A stretch of 64,000 nt of DNA, from positions 101,013-165,012 of the forward strand of contig JAPJBO010000506.1 of the NCBI GenBank assembly GCA_030068145.1, read 5' to 3'. Numbering within the stretch: the first letter of the stretch is position 1; the number at the start of each line of letters is the position of its first letter. The notes below the pieces were generated by a model. That model saw nothing but the letters and a program-made list of their open reading frames with translations. It did not search any database and had not been told where the DNA came from. Made by a program: the position numbers and the translations under genes. The DNA comes from Diplonema papillatum (Eukaryota; Euglenozoa; Diplonemea; Diplonemida; Diplonemidae). Of the stretch, positions 10,422 to 21,190 are shown piece by piece.

Positions 10422-10733
10422 CAGGGCTTACGCTCCGTTTTCGGTCTCAGAGAAAATACGTGTGGTCCACATGTGGGCGCTTAAGGTTCGAGGGGAAAAA
10501 ACCTTTCCCCTCATGTGCGACGGCAAAAAAAAATAGCGTCGCTAGGTAGCTACTGGACTTGGCGACACCTGGCTGTGCCGCCTTGACCACTAATGGGCCT
10601 AGACTCCCCTGCATGTGGACCAATAAATCAAAATCCACATGTGGTACCTGTGGATCCACACGTGGGGGAACAGAATTCAAAAAGAATTAACGTGTGGAAA
10701 TCCACACGTTCCACACGTGGAGCGTAAGCCCTG
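10422..10733 (-). mobile_element. hAT-type MITE, copy 1
   Basis: The 312-bp element has 15-bp terminal inverted repeats CAGGGCTTACGCTCC. It is flanked by CTGTGAGG (10414-10421) and CTGTGACG (10734-10741), an 8-bp duplication with one mismatch. CAGGG ends with an 8-bp duplication are typical of hAT transposons. Subterminal CCAC(A/G)(C/T)GTGG motifs repeat near one end. It encodes no transposase and lies opposite to the copies at 15074 and 35289. Confidence 0.88.
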
Positions 10734-11208
10734 CTGTGACGGGACAAAATAATTCAAGTAGTATGCAGGAAACAGGGATTTATAGGCCATGGTTAGCAGT
10801 GGTACCTATTCCAGGGGATAAGCTTCTATATCCACATTTGGACCGTCGGTCAGAATTTGGAAAGGCCGCCGGAAAAAAAAAAAAAAAAAATGGCACTACC
10901 GTGACTGCATCGTCCCCCAGGCGCCGGCAGCGGTGGCCAATGTGCAATTGGAGGGGCAACCACTGCACCAGCAAAGGCTACAGAAGGAGTGCACGCAGGG
11001 GGAATCCCACTTCCCAGCACCAGTAGAAGTGGCCAGTTTGGATGCAAGTTGGACGGGCACGGGAAAGAACAACAGCTCTGCATGCCACATCACGTGCGAC
11101 ACCGGCAGGCGAGCCAACTCAGTGTAAAAATTGCAGAAAAACAGTGAAAACGCAAAAAAGCCGTTATCGGTCCAAATTTGGAAAATGGGCCGGAGAATAA
11201 GCTAATGC
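10734..11208. other. gene-free stretch
   Basis: I see no gene. A 19-base A-run near 10873 and low-complexity sequence give short spurious frames. Confidence 0.4.
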
Positions 11209-11481
11209 CCTGACCCACTTTTTGTTGAACGCTTACGCCCGCCACTAAACCCAGATTCACCGGTGTTTCGTGTGGGCTACAGCACATTTACCTCCTTTGA
11301 TCTTTGCAACTGGCAGCCTCCTCAAGTATTTCCTACAAAGCAGGTGCTTATACAAAAAAAAATACTCGAGGGGCTGCCTTGTGCTTACTTCGAAGGAGGC
11401 TAGAGGGGGAGAAACAATACAACTACAAAATGGGTCTTTTTTGTTGAACGCTTAAGCAGGTGCTTATACAAAAAAAAAAAG
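11209..11481 (-). repeat. family B dispersed repeats, two adjacent copies
   Basis: The first copy (to about 11360) ends in GGTGCTTATACAAAAAAAAA. A second starts at once with AATACTCGAGGGGCTGCC, is internally deleted, and ends with the same tail at 11481. The A-rich ends and head-to-tail arrangement suggest a short retroelement. Confidence 0.7.
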
Positions 11482-11877
11482 ATAAAGGTCTCCGATTCAG
11501 AGGGTCGTCCCTTCGATCAGGCTGCAGAAGACAGCACGGCTAACTTGTCCTCAGGGCTACCGACGTGGATCTTTTGTCGAACAAGAAAGATTAAGCAGTG
11601 ACCACTTCTTTAACGTTCACCACAAGGGACTCTGAAGGGCCCGTACAAACTCCCTGACAGGAATTCCGCCCCCAAAAAAAAAAAAAGAAAGTTACTCATT
11701 CTCTTCTACTGCATCATCACTTCTTTTGCTTTGTTTTTCTTGCGGCGGTTTAGTTGGCGTGAACACTCGTTTCCCTCTATGTAGGATAGACAGTGGCCCG
11801 CGATCAGGAGTACGAGACAACGACGTCTTGTGCCGTGTCCGATGCGCCTCCGCCCCTTTTTCGATGCGTGTCCAGTG
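11482..11877. other. gene-free stretch
   Basis: I see no gene or RNA gene here. Confidence 0.4.
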
Positions 11878-12173
11878 TTTTACATAAGCGCCAGCTTGAA
11901 AGGAAATGCTCGACGATGCTGCCCGACAAAGAACAGAAGGGATCCCAAGTGCTGAACCACCGAACCACGTGTTGAACGGACGTGAGGTCATGCGGGTCTA
12001 CCCCTACACGACAAATCGCACAAACGAAACAGGTCATAGTCCTGAAGGAGAAAACAACACACGGTGGTGTACGCGAAGAACAAATCAGATTGTGCTTGGA
12101 TTGCATTTGCCCCTCTACCTCTATAATTCCTCCCTTCCGTTCGGAGTCGAAGCAGCTACGTCGAGTATTTTTT
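11878..12173 (+). repeat. family C dispersed repeat, copy 3
   Basis: A full-length copy with the left ACATAAGCGCCAGCTTGAAA end and the right GTCGAGTATTTTTT end. Confidence 0.8.
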
Positions 12174-12369
12174 CGCTTCCTCGCTTTCTGGCGGCACTCC
12201 CCTGGCGCGTGGGTTGGCTCATTCAAAGCACGCGCGCCATCGAGAGGTGTGCCCCCATCAAGCATACAGCAGATATCAGCGAGAAAGAAAAAGAGAGAAA
12301 AACAAGGTCTAAAAATGATAAAAAAAAAAAAAAAAAAAAAAAAAAAACACAAACACAAGAAAACGAGAG

Positions 12370-12968
12370 AAAAAAAAAAAGCAGTATTGGTACCCCCGAA
12401 ACCCCTGCATTGCGTAGTTCCTGCGTATAAGTCGATCTTTGAGTGCGTGAGCCCCTCCGAAGAAAGGTCCATCGCACTAGTTCCAAGCTACTTAGCCCGG
12501 GTCTCTGGGTCGCGTCCCCCTCCTTCTTTTGGTCGCCTGGTCCTGCGTCTTGTTGGTCCGTCCGGGCTGGGGGCTTCGCGCTTCCCCTTCGTCTTGCATC
12601 ACCTCGTCTCCACTCCCTGCCGCACGGGCTCCTACGTTTTGTGCCACCTGCGACGCGGGTCGCTTTACTGCTCTTCTGCGCGACGGCTGCTCTGTACTCG
12701 TTGCCTTATCCGCGATTGCCGCTTCTCGTACCGACCGCGCCTGCCTTTCCTGTTCTGCCTTTCGCCTCTGTGGTCCGTCGGCCGCCTCAGCTCGGGCGTC
12801 CTGCTGTGCTGTCTGGATCTCCTCGTCTTCCTTCTTACGTTGCTTGGCACTCCGTGCCGCCCGCGTCGCTTGCGGCGCGGGCCTCTTCAGAACCGGTCGT
12901 CCTCGTGCGCGCTGTTCCGCCTTCGTATCCTGGTTCGCGCCCTCTGCCTCCGGCGCACCTCGTGACAC
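12370..12968 (-). pseudogene. 3' end of a second retroelement-like family, highly charged ORF
   Basis: On the minus strand an open frame (12968 to 12492) encodes about 158 residues rich in Arg, Lys, Glu, Gln and Ala, ending KRRRGTRPRDPG before the stop. The same C-terminus, stop and following sequence recur on the plus strand at 37262-37665. Shared coding end plus shared 3' UTR in two places is typical of 5'-truncated LINE copies. The basic cluster near the end looks like a nuclear targeting or nucleic-acid-binding tail. No enzymatic domain is present, so the family is unassigned. Confidence 0.5.
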
Positions 12969-13032
12969 TTCCTTGCCCTGGGCGGTGTTCCTCTTCGAGC
13001 TCCTCCCTCCTCGTCCCGCCTGATGCGTAGTT

Positions 13033-13323
13033 CCTGCGGGGTTTGTGAAACGGCGAAGGCTACATTTTATAAGTGTACTGGACTTTCTTTGGCCGCAGTG
13101 GCAAGTTATATAAGCCCTGTGTCAGGACCGTTTAGACACTCAGTTAGCCGCCAGCTGCATGTGGAGCATCAAAATGTAGCCCTACCCCGTATTGCGTAGG
13201 TATTTAATTCGTGCGGGGTTTGTGAAACGGCGAAGGCTACATCTTATAAGTGTACTGGACTTTCTTTGGCCGCAGTGGCAAGTTTTATAAAGCCCTGTCA
13301 GGACCGTTAAGACACTCAGTTAG
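13033..13323 (+). repeat. two direct copies of a 110-bp sequence
   Basis: GGGGTTTGTGAAACGGCGAA starts blocks at about 13039 and 13217. Each runs through TAAGTGTACTGGACTTTCTT to GACACTCAGTTAGC. They are about 95 percent alike by eye and are separated by about 65 bp. Confidence 0.85.
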
Positions 13324-13650
13324 CACATGTGGTGTATCAATGCTATAAAAAAATACTTCGTTACTTCGGTTTTCGGGGGTACCAAGTATGACAGCAGGCA
13401 TCAGCAAGAACGAAAAAGAGAGAAGGAAACGAAGTATACAACCCCATACTCACAAGAAGGGTCCAGCTCGTGGTCGTGCGCAAGGCATATTTCCCCCCTC
13501 TCAGTGATAATACAAAGAAATATTTGGTGCCGTGAGCCACTTTGCTTCGGGAGATGTGCGAGAGAACTACGAAAAACTATAAAACCAGAAAAGGAGTGCC
13601 CGCGTTTTTTTTCTCGCGTAAAAGAATAAAACAAAACTACGCATTTCTTC

Positions 13651-13799
13651 TTCTTTTTTTCGTAGTAACAATGCATTGCAAAAACGAAAGAGAACGCTGG
13701 CGGCGTGTTTGGGAGAAGATTAGCCTAACGAGCATATTCACTCACTATCATTCACTAGCAGGCTAATCCTCCCCGGGCACGTACAAACAAACACACGCC
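13651..13799 (+). repeat. hairpin repeat family M, type M1, copy 1
   Basis: The order is a T-run, a CAATGCATTG palindrome, a hairpin around AACGCTGGCGGCGTGTT, a GATTAGCCT / AGGCTAATC hairpin and the end CACGTACAAACAAACAC. It is closely matched at 54568-54718, and a diverged minus-strand copy is at 38260-38402. Confidence 0.7.
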
Positions 13800-13809
13800 T
13801 ATTCTTCTT

Positions 13810-14085
13810 TTGTATAAGCAGGAAATGCTTGAGGAGACTGCCCGTTGTGATAGATCAAAGGAACTAAATGTGCTGTAGCCCTCACGACGAACACAGGTAT
13901 ATCTGGGTTTAGTGGCGGGCGTAAGCGTTCAACAAAAAATGCCGAAGCAGCACGATAGGTCGGATGCGGTGTAAGCGTTCAAAAAAAAAAAAAAAAAAAA
14001 AGACACACTCTGTAGTTGTATCGTTTTCTCCCCCTCTAGCCTCCTTCGAAATGAGCACAAGGCAGTCCCTCGAGTATTTTGGCTA
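13810..14085 (+). repeat. family B dispersed repeat
   Basis: It runs from TTTTGTATAAGCAGGAAATG to CCCTCGAGTATTTT, with a longer A-run than usual in the middle (13981-13999). The ends AAATGCTTGAGGAG and CTCGAGTATTT are related in inverted orientation. Confidence 0.7.
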
Positions 14086-14633
14086 TACAGTGAGCCGCGT
14101 GAGTAGGGGCTCTGCTCCCTGATCGATTGCCACCTGAAACTACGTCCAGGATTTGGGTTCAGGGAAATACGGTCAATGCAAAAATTCGTGTTTTTACCAC
14201 GATGCATGCAGTGAGTGAGAAAACACCGCTCGAGTAAGACCCTCTGATCACGTCCAGGGTTTGATCTTAGTGCAGCGAACATTATTGCAGTGGATTTCCG
14301 CACCCCAACCCCAAGGGAACCCAGAAACATTCGGAAACCGCCGAAAGGTTTGATCTGTATCGGTGCAGGTTGATAAAACGCTCGCAAGATGTGTCGCCAC
14401 ACCCGGCATAAAGGACCCGTAAAGACCCCAAAAGAACCTGGGGGTCCTGCAAAATGATACATTGGTATCTCACACAGCAGGAGGCAGTCGAGAAAGACAA
14501 CCTCCCCGGGCACTCTTATGTCCAAATTACCATGTCCTGGCTTGCAACAGAAGAAAACGAACGAGTACAGGCCCGGTCTGGCCACGTGATTCGGCAGACA
14601 TCCACCCGTCCCTCCCGCACCTTCTTTTTTTTG
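14086..14633. other. gene-free stretch
   Basis: I see no gene. Pieces near 14230-14280 and 14480-14600 recur at 14850-15055, so this is a local duplication of unclassified sequence. Confidence 0.45.
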
Positions 14634-14830
14634 TATGGGCAAGCACCTGCTTTGTAGGGAATGCTTGTGGAGACTGCCAGTTGCGATAGATCAAAGGAGG
14701 TAAATGTGCTGTGCCCACACGAAACACAGGGAAAGCTGCTTTTAGTGGCGGGCGTAAGCGCTCAACAACGTCTTTCGAATGAGCACAAGGCAGTCCCTCG
14801 AGTATTTTTGTATGAGCAAGTGCTGTGCAG
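14634..14830 (+). repeat. family B dispersed repeat
   Basis: A shortened copy that ends in CCCTCGAGTATTTTTGTATG and is followed at once by the left end of a further, truncated copy. Confidence 0.65.
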
Positions 14831-15073
14831 GAAATACTCGTGAACGGGCATGCAGTGAGTGAGGAAACACCGCTCGAGTAAGACCCTCTAGTATTTGATC
14901 TTAGTGCAGCGAACATGAATGATAAACTTGCATCTCACACGGCCAGGGGCAGTCGAGAAAGAAACTGACGTCCAGATTACCATGTCCTGCGTTCAGCAGA
15001 AGAAAACGAACGAGTACGGGCCCGGTCTGGCCTCGTGATTCGGCGGACATCCACCCATCCCCCCCCCCCCCAC

Positions 15074-15381
15074 CAGGGCTTACGCTCCACGTGTGGAACG
15101 TGTGGATTTCCACACGTTAATTCTTTTTGGATTCTGTTCCCCCACGTGTGGATCCACAGGTACCACATGTGGATTTTGATTTATTGGTCCACATGCAGGG
15201 GAGTCTAGGCCCACTAGTGGTCAAGGCCGCACAGCCAGGTGTCGCCACCTCCAGTAGCGACGCTTTTTTTTTTTTTTTGCCGTCGCACATACGGGGAAAG
15301 GCTTTTTTCCCTCGAACCTTAAGCGCCCACACGTGGACCACACGTATTTTCTCTGAGACCGAAAACGGAGCGTAAGCCCCC
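15074..15381 (+). mobile_element. hAT-type MITE, copy 2
   Basis: It starts CAGGGCTTACGCTCC and ends GGAGCGTAAGCCC; the last two terminal bases look changed. It has the same internal order as the copy at 35289. The flanks are C-rich, so no target duplication can be read safely. Confidence 0.85.
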
Positions 15382-15774
15382 CACACCTTCCAATGACCGA
15401 GCACGATCCGCAAGTCGGGAAACATATCGATGTATCCACTGCGGAACAGCGGTCACCAAAGCTGGTTCACCATTCGTGGGAGAAATTGGTCTCAGAATTC
15501 ACATGAGGCAATGCTCCCAAAATCCAAACCTGAAACGGTAATATACCCAGTTTCACTGGAGTGCCCGTTCCCGGCGAGCTACGAGGGAACGAACCTGTAA
15601 GAGTGCCAACGCTACTCTTTCAATAACGTACATATAAAAGGTGTCACGGGATAAGCCGGCAGCCGCTGCTTAACGGCAGCGGTAGAGGCAGCTATCGACT
15701 TCGAGCTGTTCTCGGGCCTCGACATCAAGGCACCTAGCAAGGCGGCCAAGACGCATCGGGAGAAGGCCAACGGG

Positions 15775-16872
15775 ATGCGCTGCATGTTGAGCGCAATCAA
15801 CAAGCTGGCCGTGCAACAACAACTCGGCAAGTGCCTCCCTGGCGACTTCAAGTCGAAAACGACAGCCTTGTCGTTCATAGGCCTGAGCAGCGTACCCGGC
15901 TTCCAGCCCCGGCCCCGCCACCGCATGCCCGAAACCGGGCCGACCATCATGCAGCAGGTGAAAACCGGCTACGGCACAGCGCCGGCGTACCCGCCCGAGC
16001 GGACGGACAGAGCGCGGCGATGGGTAATCCCCAGAGCGCCACTGGCCAACCCGGATCCCCTGCACCTCCCACACGCAGTGCCGGAGGCGACGAAGAATGC
16101 CCCCAAGTGCGCTACCCATCACAAAGGGAAGTGCGCAGTCTGTCGCGCACTCGGACACCACCACGGCCCTACGGTGGAGGCATGTTGCCGACACCACCAC
16201 GCCGACAACGACGGCTTACCTCCGGCCGTCTGCGACCGGCACCGCATGACGAGATGCGTGGAGTGCAACACGCCAACAGCGTGCTGCAAGGCCGGCCACC
16301 ATGACTGCCGCGAACACGCCCGCGGTCCGTGTGACGACTGCCGCGGCTTACCGACGCTAGCGGAACGGCGGCCGTCAGCCTGCTGCAAAAAGGGCCACCA
16401 CGTGCCAGCGCCCCCGAAGCCAGCCCCCGCTAAGCCGAAGCCAACAACGCCGCGGAAGAAGGGCCGACAGAAGCCGACGACACCACCGCGCATGAAGAGG
16501 ACGCGTCAAGCGTCCCCAAAGGCGGCCAAGATGGCGAAAAAGCACGCTCCGACCGAGCCGGCCCGAGCGACACCACCAAGGAAGGGGCAGAAAAGAGCCC
16601 GACTCCCGACACCACCGAATGACCCGGCGGGAAAACCCGGAAAAAAGCACGCGGCGCGAAAGCGCAACATTTCGAGAATGGAGCTGGATATCACCAGCCC
16701 TGCCACCTCGACTTCATCCTCATCCATGTCAGGATCGCCCCCTCGAGCGACTGCTTCGGCAGGACAGCCGGCGCGAAAGCGCAACAAACGAAGAATGGAG
16801 CTGGATATCACCAGCCTATTATCACCGTCCTCGCCCGCTTTGAGATCGTCCTCGGACGACGTATTCAAATAA
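15775..16872 (+). CDS. Cys/His-rich basic protein, probably the 3' part of a LINE ORF
   Basis: The frame is open from 15655 and the first ATG is at 15775 (365 residues). Residues about 112-210 form a Cys/His array: C-x2-H-x4-C-x2-C, then CC with following His pairs, C-x2-H-x3-R-C-x2-C, and two CC-x3-HH units. Similar arrays end the LINE at 63811-64000 and occur at 45540-46130. The rest is a Pro/Lys/Arg-rich tail with two copies of a RKRN...RMELDITS motif. The ORF ends ...DDVFK, like the ...DDVIK end at 38825, and the following DNA is shared too. This fits a 5'-truncated LINE copy of another subfamily. Zinc and nucleic-acid binding are inferred. Whether it is expressed as a separate protein is unknown. 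Confidence 0.6.
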   Translation: MRCMLSAINKLAVQQQLGKCLPGDFKSKTTALSFIGLSSVPGFQPRPRHRMPETGPTIMQQVKTGYGTAPAYPPERTDRARRWVIPRAPLANPDPLHLPHAVPEATKNAPKCATHHKGKCAVCRALGHHHGPTVEACCRHHHADNDGLPPAVCDRHRMTRCVECNTPTACCKAGHHDCREHARGPCDDCRGLPTLAERRPSACCKKGHHVPAPPKPAPAKPKPTTPRKKGRQKPTTPPRMKRTRQASPKAAKMAKKHAPTEPARATPPRKGQKRARLPTPPNDPAGKPGKKHAARKRNISRMELDITSPATSTSSSSMSGSPPRATASAGQPARKRNKRRMELDITSLLSPSSPALRSSSDDVFK

Positions 16873-16990
16873 CCCTAGCCTATGACAAATGCAAGCTTAC
16901 CCCTGTGGTACCTGCATTTCAAGTTCACACTGCTTAACGGTGCATGCTAATCCATGTGGTTCATGTACTTAAAAGAACACAATGCTTAAC
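16873..16990 (+). repeat. LINE-type 3' end with conserved tail motif
   Basis: After the stop lies GTGCATGCTAATCCATGTGG and GTTCATGTACTTA, flanked by two TGCTTAACGG copies. The same tail occurs at about 30000, 38535 and 38845. Confidence 0.7.
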
Positions 16991-17188
16991 GGCTTATCAC
17001 GTGGGCGGCCCTGAGATTACCCCCTCAGGTGACACCACTTTATCTTTAGCCATACTTCAACTTTCTTTTTTGATAGGCACGTGCTGTGCAGGAAATACTC
17101 GATAAGGCCGCCAGTCGCCCTGCTGCATCCCACGCTTTGGTGTCGGCTGGGAGACATTCTAGCAAACAAAAACACATAGTTGTGTTCC

Positions 17189-17385
17189 TTTTACATATGC
17201 GTCAGCTTGGAAGGAAATGCTCCACGAAGCTGCCAGACAAGGGCTCCCAAGTGCTGTGACTACCGAACACGTGCTGAACAGACGTGAGGTCATTACCCCT
17301 ACACGACAAGGCACACTAACCCAACAGGAAAAAAGTCCTGAGTCAAAAATAAACAACACACGGTGGTAAGCGACGAACGGTACAG
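17189..17385 (+). repeat. family C dispersed repeat, 3'-truncated copy
   Basis: The left end and middle are clear (ACATATGCGTCAGCTTGGAA onward). The right third is missing after the GGTGGTAAGCGACGAAC block. Confidence 0.6.
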
Positions 17386-17399
17386 TCAAACCCCGTACA

Positions 17400-17889
17400 C
17401 TCAGGCTTGCCCAGCTTCAGGTTTGTAAAGTGCCCTGGACCCCTCCAACAAAGTCGCAGAAAGTCTGTTTATTGGTGTGGTCGGTGGGCCAGTTCCCCGT
17501 AGTTCCCCCGTAGTTCAACATGGGGGGGGGGTGTCTTTTTTTTTTTCGTTTCTTGTTTTTTCGCTGAGTGCTTCAGGGATGCAGCCTTGGGTCCGGGAGA
17601 GCATTTCTAAGCTACTTTGCACTTTTTCGTCACAAAATACGGACAATTTCGGGTACTTCGAGCGTACCAAGATCAAAGACCCCAGGAGACAAGCCACCTG
17701 GCCCAGGCCAAAATCGGTGAATTTCGGGGGGTAATTTCTTTGTGGCGACCACTTTCTGCAGTCGGCCCTGGGCGGAAGAGCTACAAAGGTGCAGTATTAC
17801 GGCCCAACTTGCGCAGAGCGGCCATGTGCAATGCGTGCCCCGAAGAGGAAGGAATAGGATGAGAAGGAAGGACAGACTGGGAGTCACGG
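17400..17889. other. gene-free stretch
   Basis: I see no gene. A G-run and a T-run lie near 17521-17550. Confidence 0.4.
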
Positions 17890-18690
17890 TTTGACAGGTA
17901 GTGACAGGATCAGCTGCGGTATGGAGAGCAGGAAATGTTCTATCGGAAGCCCCGCGCCGGCCGGGTTTCGAAGCGATCACGGGACCGGAGACAGAGGCCC
18001 CGCGCCGGCCGGGTTTCGAAGCGATCGCGGGACCGGAGACCTTCGCGGCGGTCGGAGGAGAGAGATGGTTCCGGGCGCTGCAGTATTGGTTGGATGGGAT
18101 GTGCTGGTCGGTGGCGGGTGACGTCTCAAAACCCGCAGACGTCTCGAAACCTCGCCGTCGACTTTGAAGTGTGGACCAAACTGGATCTTCCGGGCAGTGT
18201 CGTAGCGACGACGGATGGGACACCGTTGAGCATGCGTGCGAGGTACTCTCAAAACTTTTAAAAACCGTCGGGGATGCGCTGGAGCGAACGGTGACGGACC
18301 GCTTCTGCCAGGCAGGAAGCTGGAGAAGATGGGGTCGCTGAGAACGGTGGGAGCCCCGCCGTGCCTCACGGGGTACGAGATGAGGCCGATCTTCCGTGGT
18401 GGTACGGAGACGATGGAAGTGCTCGAGACACAGCTGACGACGGCACGAGTTCAGCGGCGAGGCGTGAGGGATGGATCTTTTCCTGACGTACGGAGGTGGA
18501 AGGGCGGAGCGTGCGGCGAGATGGGCGATGTTCAACGCTACGGAACACGAAAGTGGAGTGAGCGGGTGTGCCACGAGCACTAGAAGTGCGGCGTGTGAAA
18601 GCGCCGGTGCAGCAACCGATGAACCTGGACGAGCAATCGAAGAAGAAGCGAGGCACCAAACGCGCCTGAGCGCGACGATCAAGTCGAGCT
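17890..18690 (+). pseudogene. GC-rich coding-like relic with a 48-bp duplication
   Basis: The sequence is much more GC-rich than its surroundings. Two 48-bp units start at about 17949 and 17997. In one frame a DTVEHAC segment (about 18218-18240) resembles the TVEH part of LINE C-terminal CCHC motifs, but frames are interrupted. A decayed LINE is my tentative reading. Long minus-strand frames here have no protein-like features. Confidence 0.25.
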
Positions 18691-18790
18691 AAAGAGGCGA
18701 AAGCATGGTCACGTACGAAGAGATAACCGCGACACCGCAAATCGCCACAGATGATTTGTATTCTAACCCAAACTATCAGAGGCGGTCGCG
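18640..18790 (-). repeat. family J repeat, inverted copy
   Basis: On the minus strand it reads GTTTGGGTTAGAATACAAAT and continues through GATTTGCGGTGTCGCGGTTA. It pairs with the array at 7030-7335. Confidence 0.6.
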
Positions 18791-18912
18791 GTCGAGACGG
18801 CAACCCGAGCGAGGAGTAAGGTTGATAACCAGAATGACTGTCATAATGGCCATGCTGAAGGCAAGGTTGCGTTGCAGGAGGAGAAACTGGTGCTTGGCCG
18901 AGGATAAGATGG

Positions 18913-19472
18913 CTATGGCGGCACGGGCAGAACAGAGCGCACGCCTTCGCAGTCCCAGGACCTCCGCCCACTTGCATACAGCCGTCGATTGGCCTTTCCC
19001 AAGAGGACGAGTTGGAATGCAGGTACCATCTCCGGAGAGCTTCCGGTTTCTCCCAGAGTAGAGGAGCTGATGCAAACGCCACCTGATTGCGGATCACCTT
19101 CTTGCCCAAACCCAAGAGGGATAGGAGTGTCGGAATGGCGCGCAAGGAGAGGCTCTGGCTTGTTTGCTTCTTTCGCTGGCGAGAGGAAGACTTCGGACAC
19201 GGCAAAGCCTTGGGCTTTTCGGGCTCTGCATCCTTCTGTTCCAGAGATCTTGCCCACAACAAAATTAGCCTTGAATGGCATGCTTCGGGTGAGGGCATGC
19301 AGTTTATCAAGAAGTAACTTCTTATCAGCTCCCTTCCATGCAGACACAAGTTGGACTCAAGCACATCCTTTCGTCTATCACCGGACTCTTGATTGTGTGC
19401 TGCCAAATTTATCTGTGGGCTGTCCAAGATATCCTGCAGATCTCCATCGGTCAGGCCTCTGCCATCCGTCAC
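18913..19472 (-). pseudogene. unidentified coding-like frame with a probable frameshift
   Basis: On the minus strand one frame (19472 to about 19350) reads as plausible protein, starting MTDGRGLTDGDLQDIL. A second frame then continues to 18913 with similar character. A stop lies just upstream in the second frame, so a frameshift near 19350 would be needed. No family is recognised, and it may be a decayed gene or chance. Confidence 0.25.
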
Positions 19473-19906
19473 GATAACGCGTTATTTTCAAGGACCAGTA
19501 CAAGCACGCAATGGTAGCAACTGAAGCTTTTCCTTCAGTCCTCTTGGGGAACGTTGAAGGGAGCCCGGTAGCGAGCTTTACTTAGCTTCCTGTAAGCGTG
19601 AGCCAACCGACTTCTGCGAGTCCTACGATAGCGTTCGAGTCTACATTCCAACGAATCCTCCATGCCACGGCGACACGAAGCACCACCCCCCCCCACCCCG
19701 AAGGCTCCATTTTTCAAAAGGCTTGGCCCTTCTGTGGAAAGCCCAAGCAAGAGGAACCGTCTTGCTCACTCCAAAGCTCCCGGTTTGGCGCCGGTGTGTG
19801 GCGCTTGAAAAAAATCACTACAAAAAAAAAAGACACCCCAAGGTCAGTTCCCCGTAGTTCCCCCGTAGTTCCCCCTGGCTATACCGACCACACCATTTAT
19901 AATGCT

Positions 19907-20131
19907 TTTTTTTTTGTATAAGCACCTGCTTTGTAGGAAATGCTTGAGGAGGCTGCCAGCTGCAAAAGATCAAAGGAGGTAAATGTGCTGTAGCCCACAC
20001 GAAACACGCGTGTACCTGGGTTTAGTGGCGGGCGTAAGCGTTCAACAAAAAAGACCCACTTGGTAGTTGTATGGGTTCTCCCCCTCTAGCCTCCTTCGAA
20101 GTAAGCACAAGGCAGCCCCTAGAGTATTTCT
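19907..20131 (+). repeat. family B dispersed repeat
   Basis: A full-length copy with GTATAAGCACCTGCTTTGTA at the left and CCCCTAGAGTATTT at the right. Confidence 0.75.
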
Positions 20132-20934
20132 TCCTTTTGAAGAAGCTTCGTAGGGAGTTCTCGTCCTGCTAGGGCATTGCCATTGTGTGTGGCTGCTGCC
20201 GGCTTCTGTTGCCAATCGAGACCCAGGCCGCGGGTCCGCCTAGCTTTTCCGGGCACTTTGCACCCGCTTTCTGCTCCCCACCCCCTCCGTGCCCTCCGCA
20301 TTCCGCACGGTCCACTCGTTATGGAGGTTCATACGTGATAAATGATGTTTCACAACACGCGAAAAGACATACCATTTGATCACATGCCAATGCTAATGCA
20401 ATTCAACCTCTTTTCTGTTGAAAGCCCCCGGCGCGGGCCACGGGAAGGTCGTTGAAAGCCAAGGAGAAGGGCCTACCGTAAGTAAGGTATGCAAATAGTC
20501 GTCGAAACCACTACTGACCGACAACAAACGAACCCATCGATTCTCTTACCTCGTGTAACCACCACTCTTGAGAACACGCAGGGCACAAAGGATATCTTCC
20601 CATGTTGACGAAGGTCTCCGGGATACTTCAAAACCCCGGAGTTTCAAGCGAAAGGTTCACTCTAAAGGAACACGCTGAACACAGTGGCGTGTGCAAACTC
20701 TCATCATTTCCATAACGAGCGAGTCGTGCGGTGTTGTCAATAACGTTGCCTCCGCCCCCCCCCCCCCCCCCCCGGGTCCTCCGTGCACACAGCGCCAAAG
20801 CTTACCCAAGGTTCCATCCGGCGCACTCAGTACTCCGTTGTTAGCTTGGCTCTTGACAGTCCACAACCTTCCCACATTCTGGTCAGAATAGCCAATGTAA
20901 TGTGGCGATTGTGGCTAGAATAACCCCCCATGAC
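20132..20934. other. gene-free stretch with a family F copy at 20500-20670
   Basis: The family F signature (CCCCGGAGTTTCAAGCGAA) is at about 20634-20652. A C-run lies at 20755-20773. I see no gene. Confidence 0.5.
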
Positions 20935-21190
20935 CCAGGAAAATCGGGTCTGTGCTCTAGTAGCACGGGTGGTCCTGGCTGTGACGAGCTACGAACAGCC
21001 GCCTGACAAACCAGACTCACACCGCAGTCCTGTCTGCAGACACTCAGGTTCCGCGCTGATGATGGTCCGCCTCATGTGTCCGTGGCTTAAAGGACCGAAA
21101 CACGGCGCAGACGGGACCACTGCGGTGTTGAGCACATACCCATTCCAAGCACGTTCTTGCAATCCCCCCATGACCCAGGGGAATCGGGGT
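20935..21190 (+). repeat. family G dispersed repeat
   Basis: One of the most complete copies. It includes GAGCTACGAACAGCCGCCTG, CAGACACTCAGGTTCCGCGC and CCCATTCCAAGCACGTTCTT. It matches 34805-35060 closely. Confidence 0.75.

Noticed and set aside
17630..18682. 350-residue minus-strand frame
   Set aside because: The sequence reads as low-information Ser/Pro/Arg protein with no domain. The GC-rich block has better, though weak, support as a plus-strand relic.
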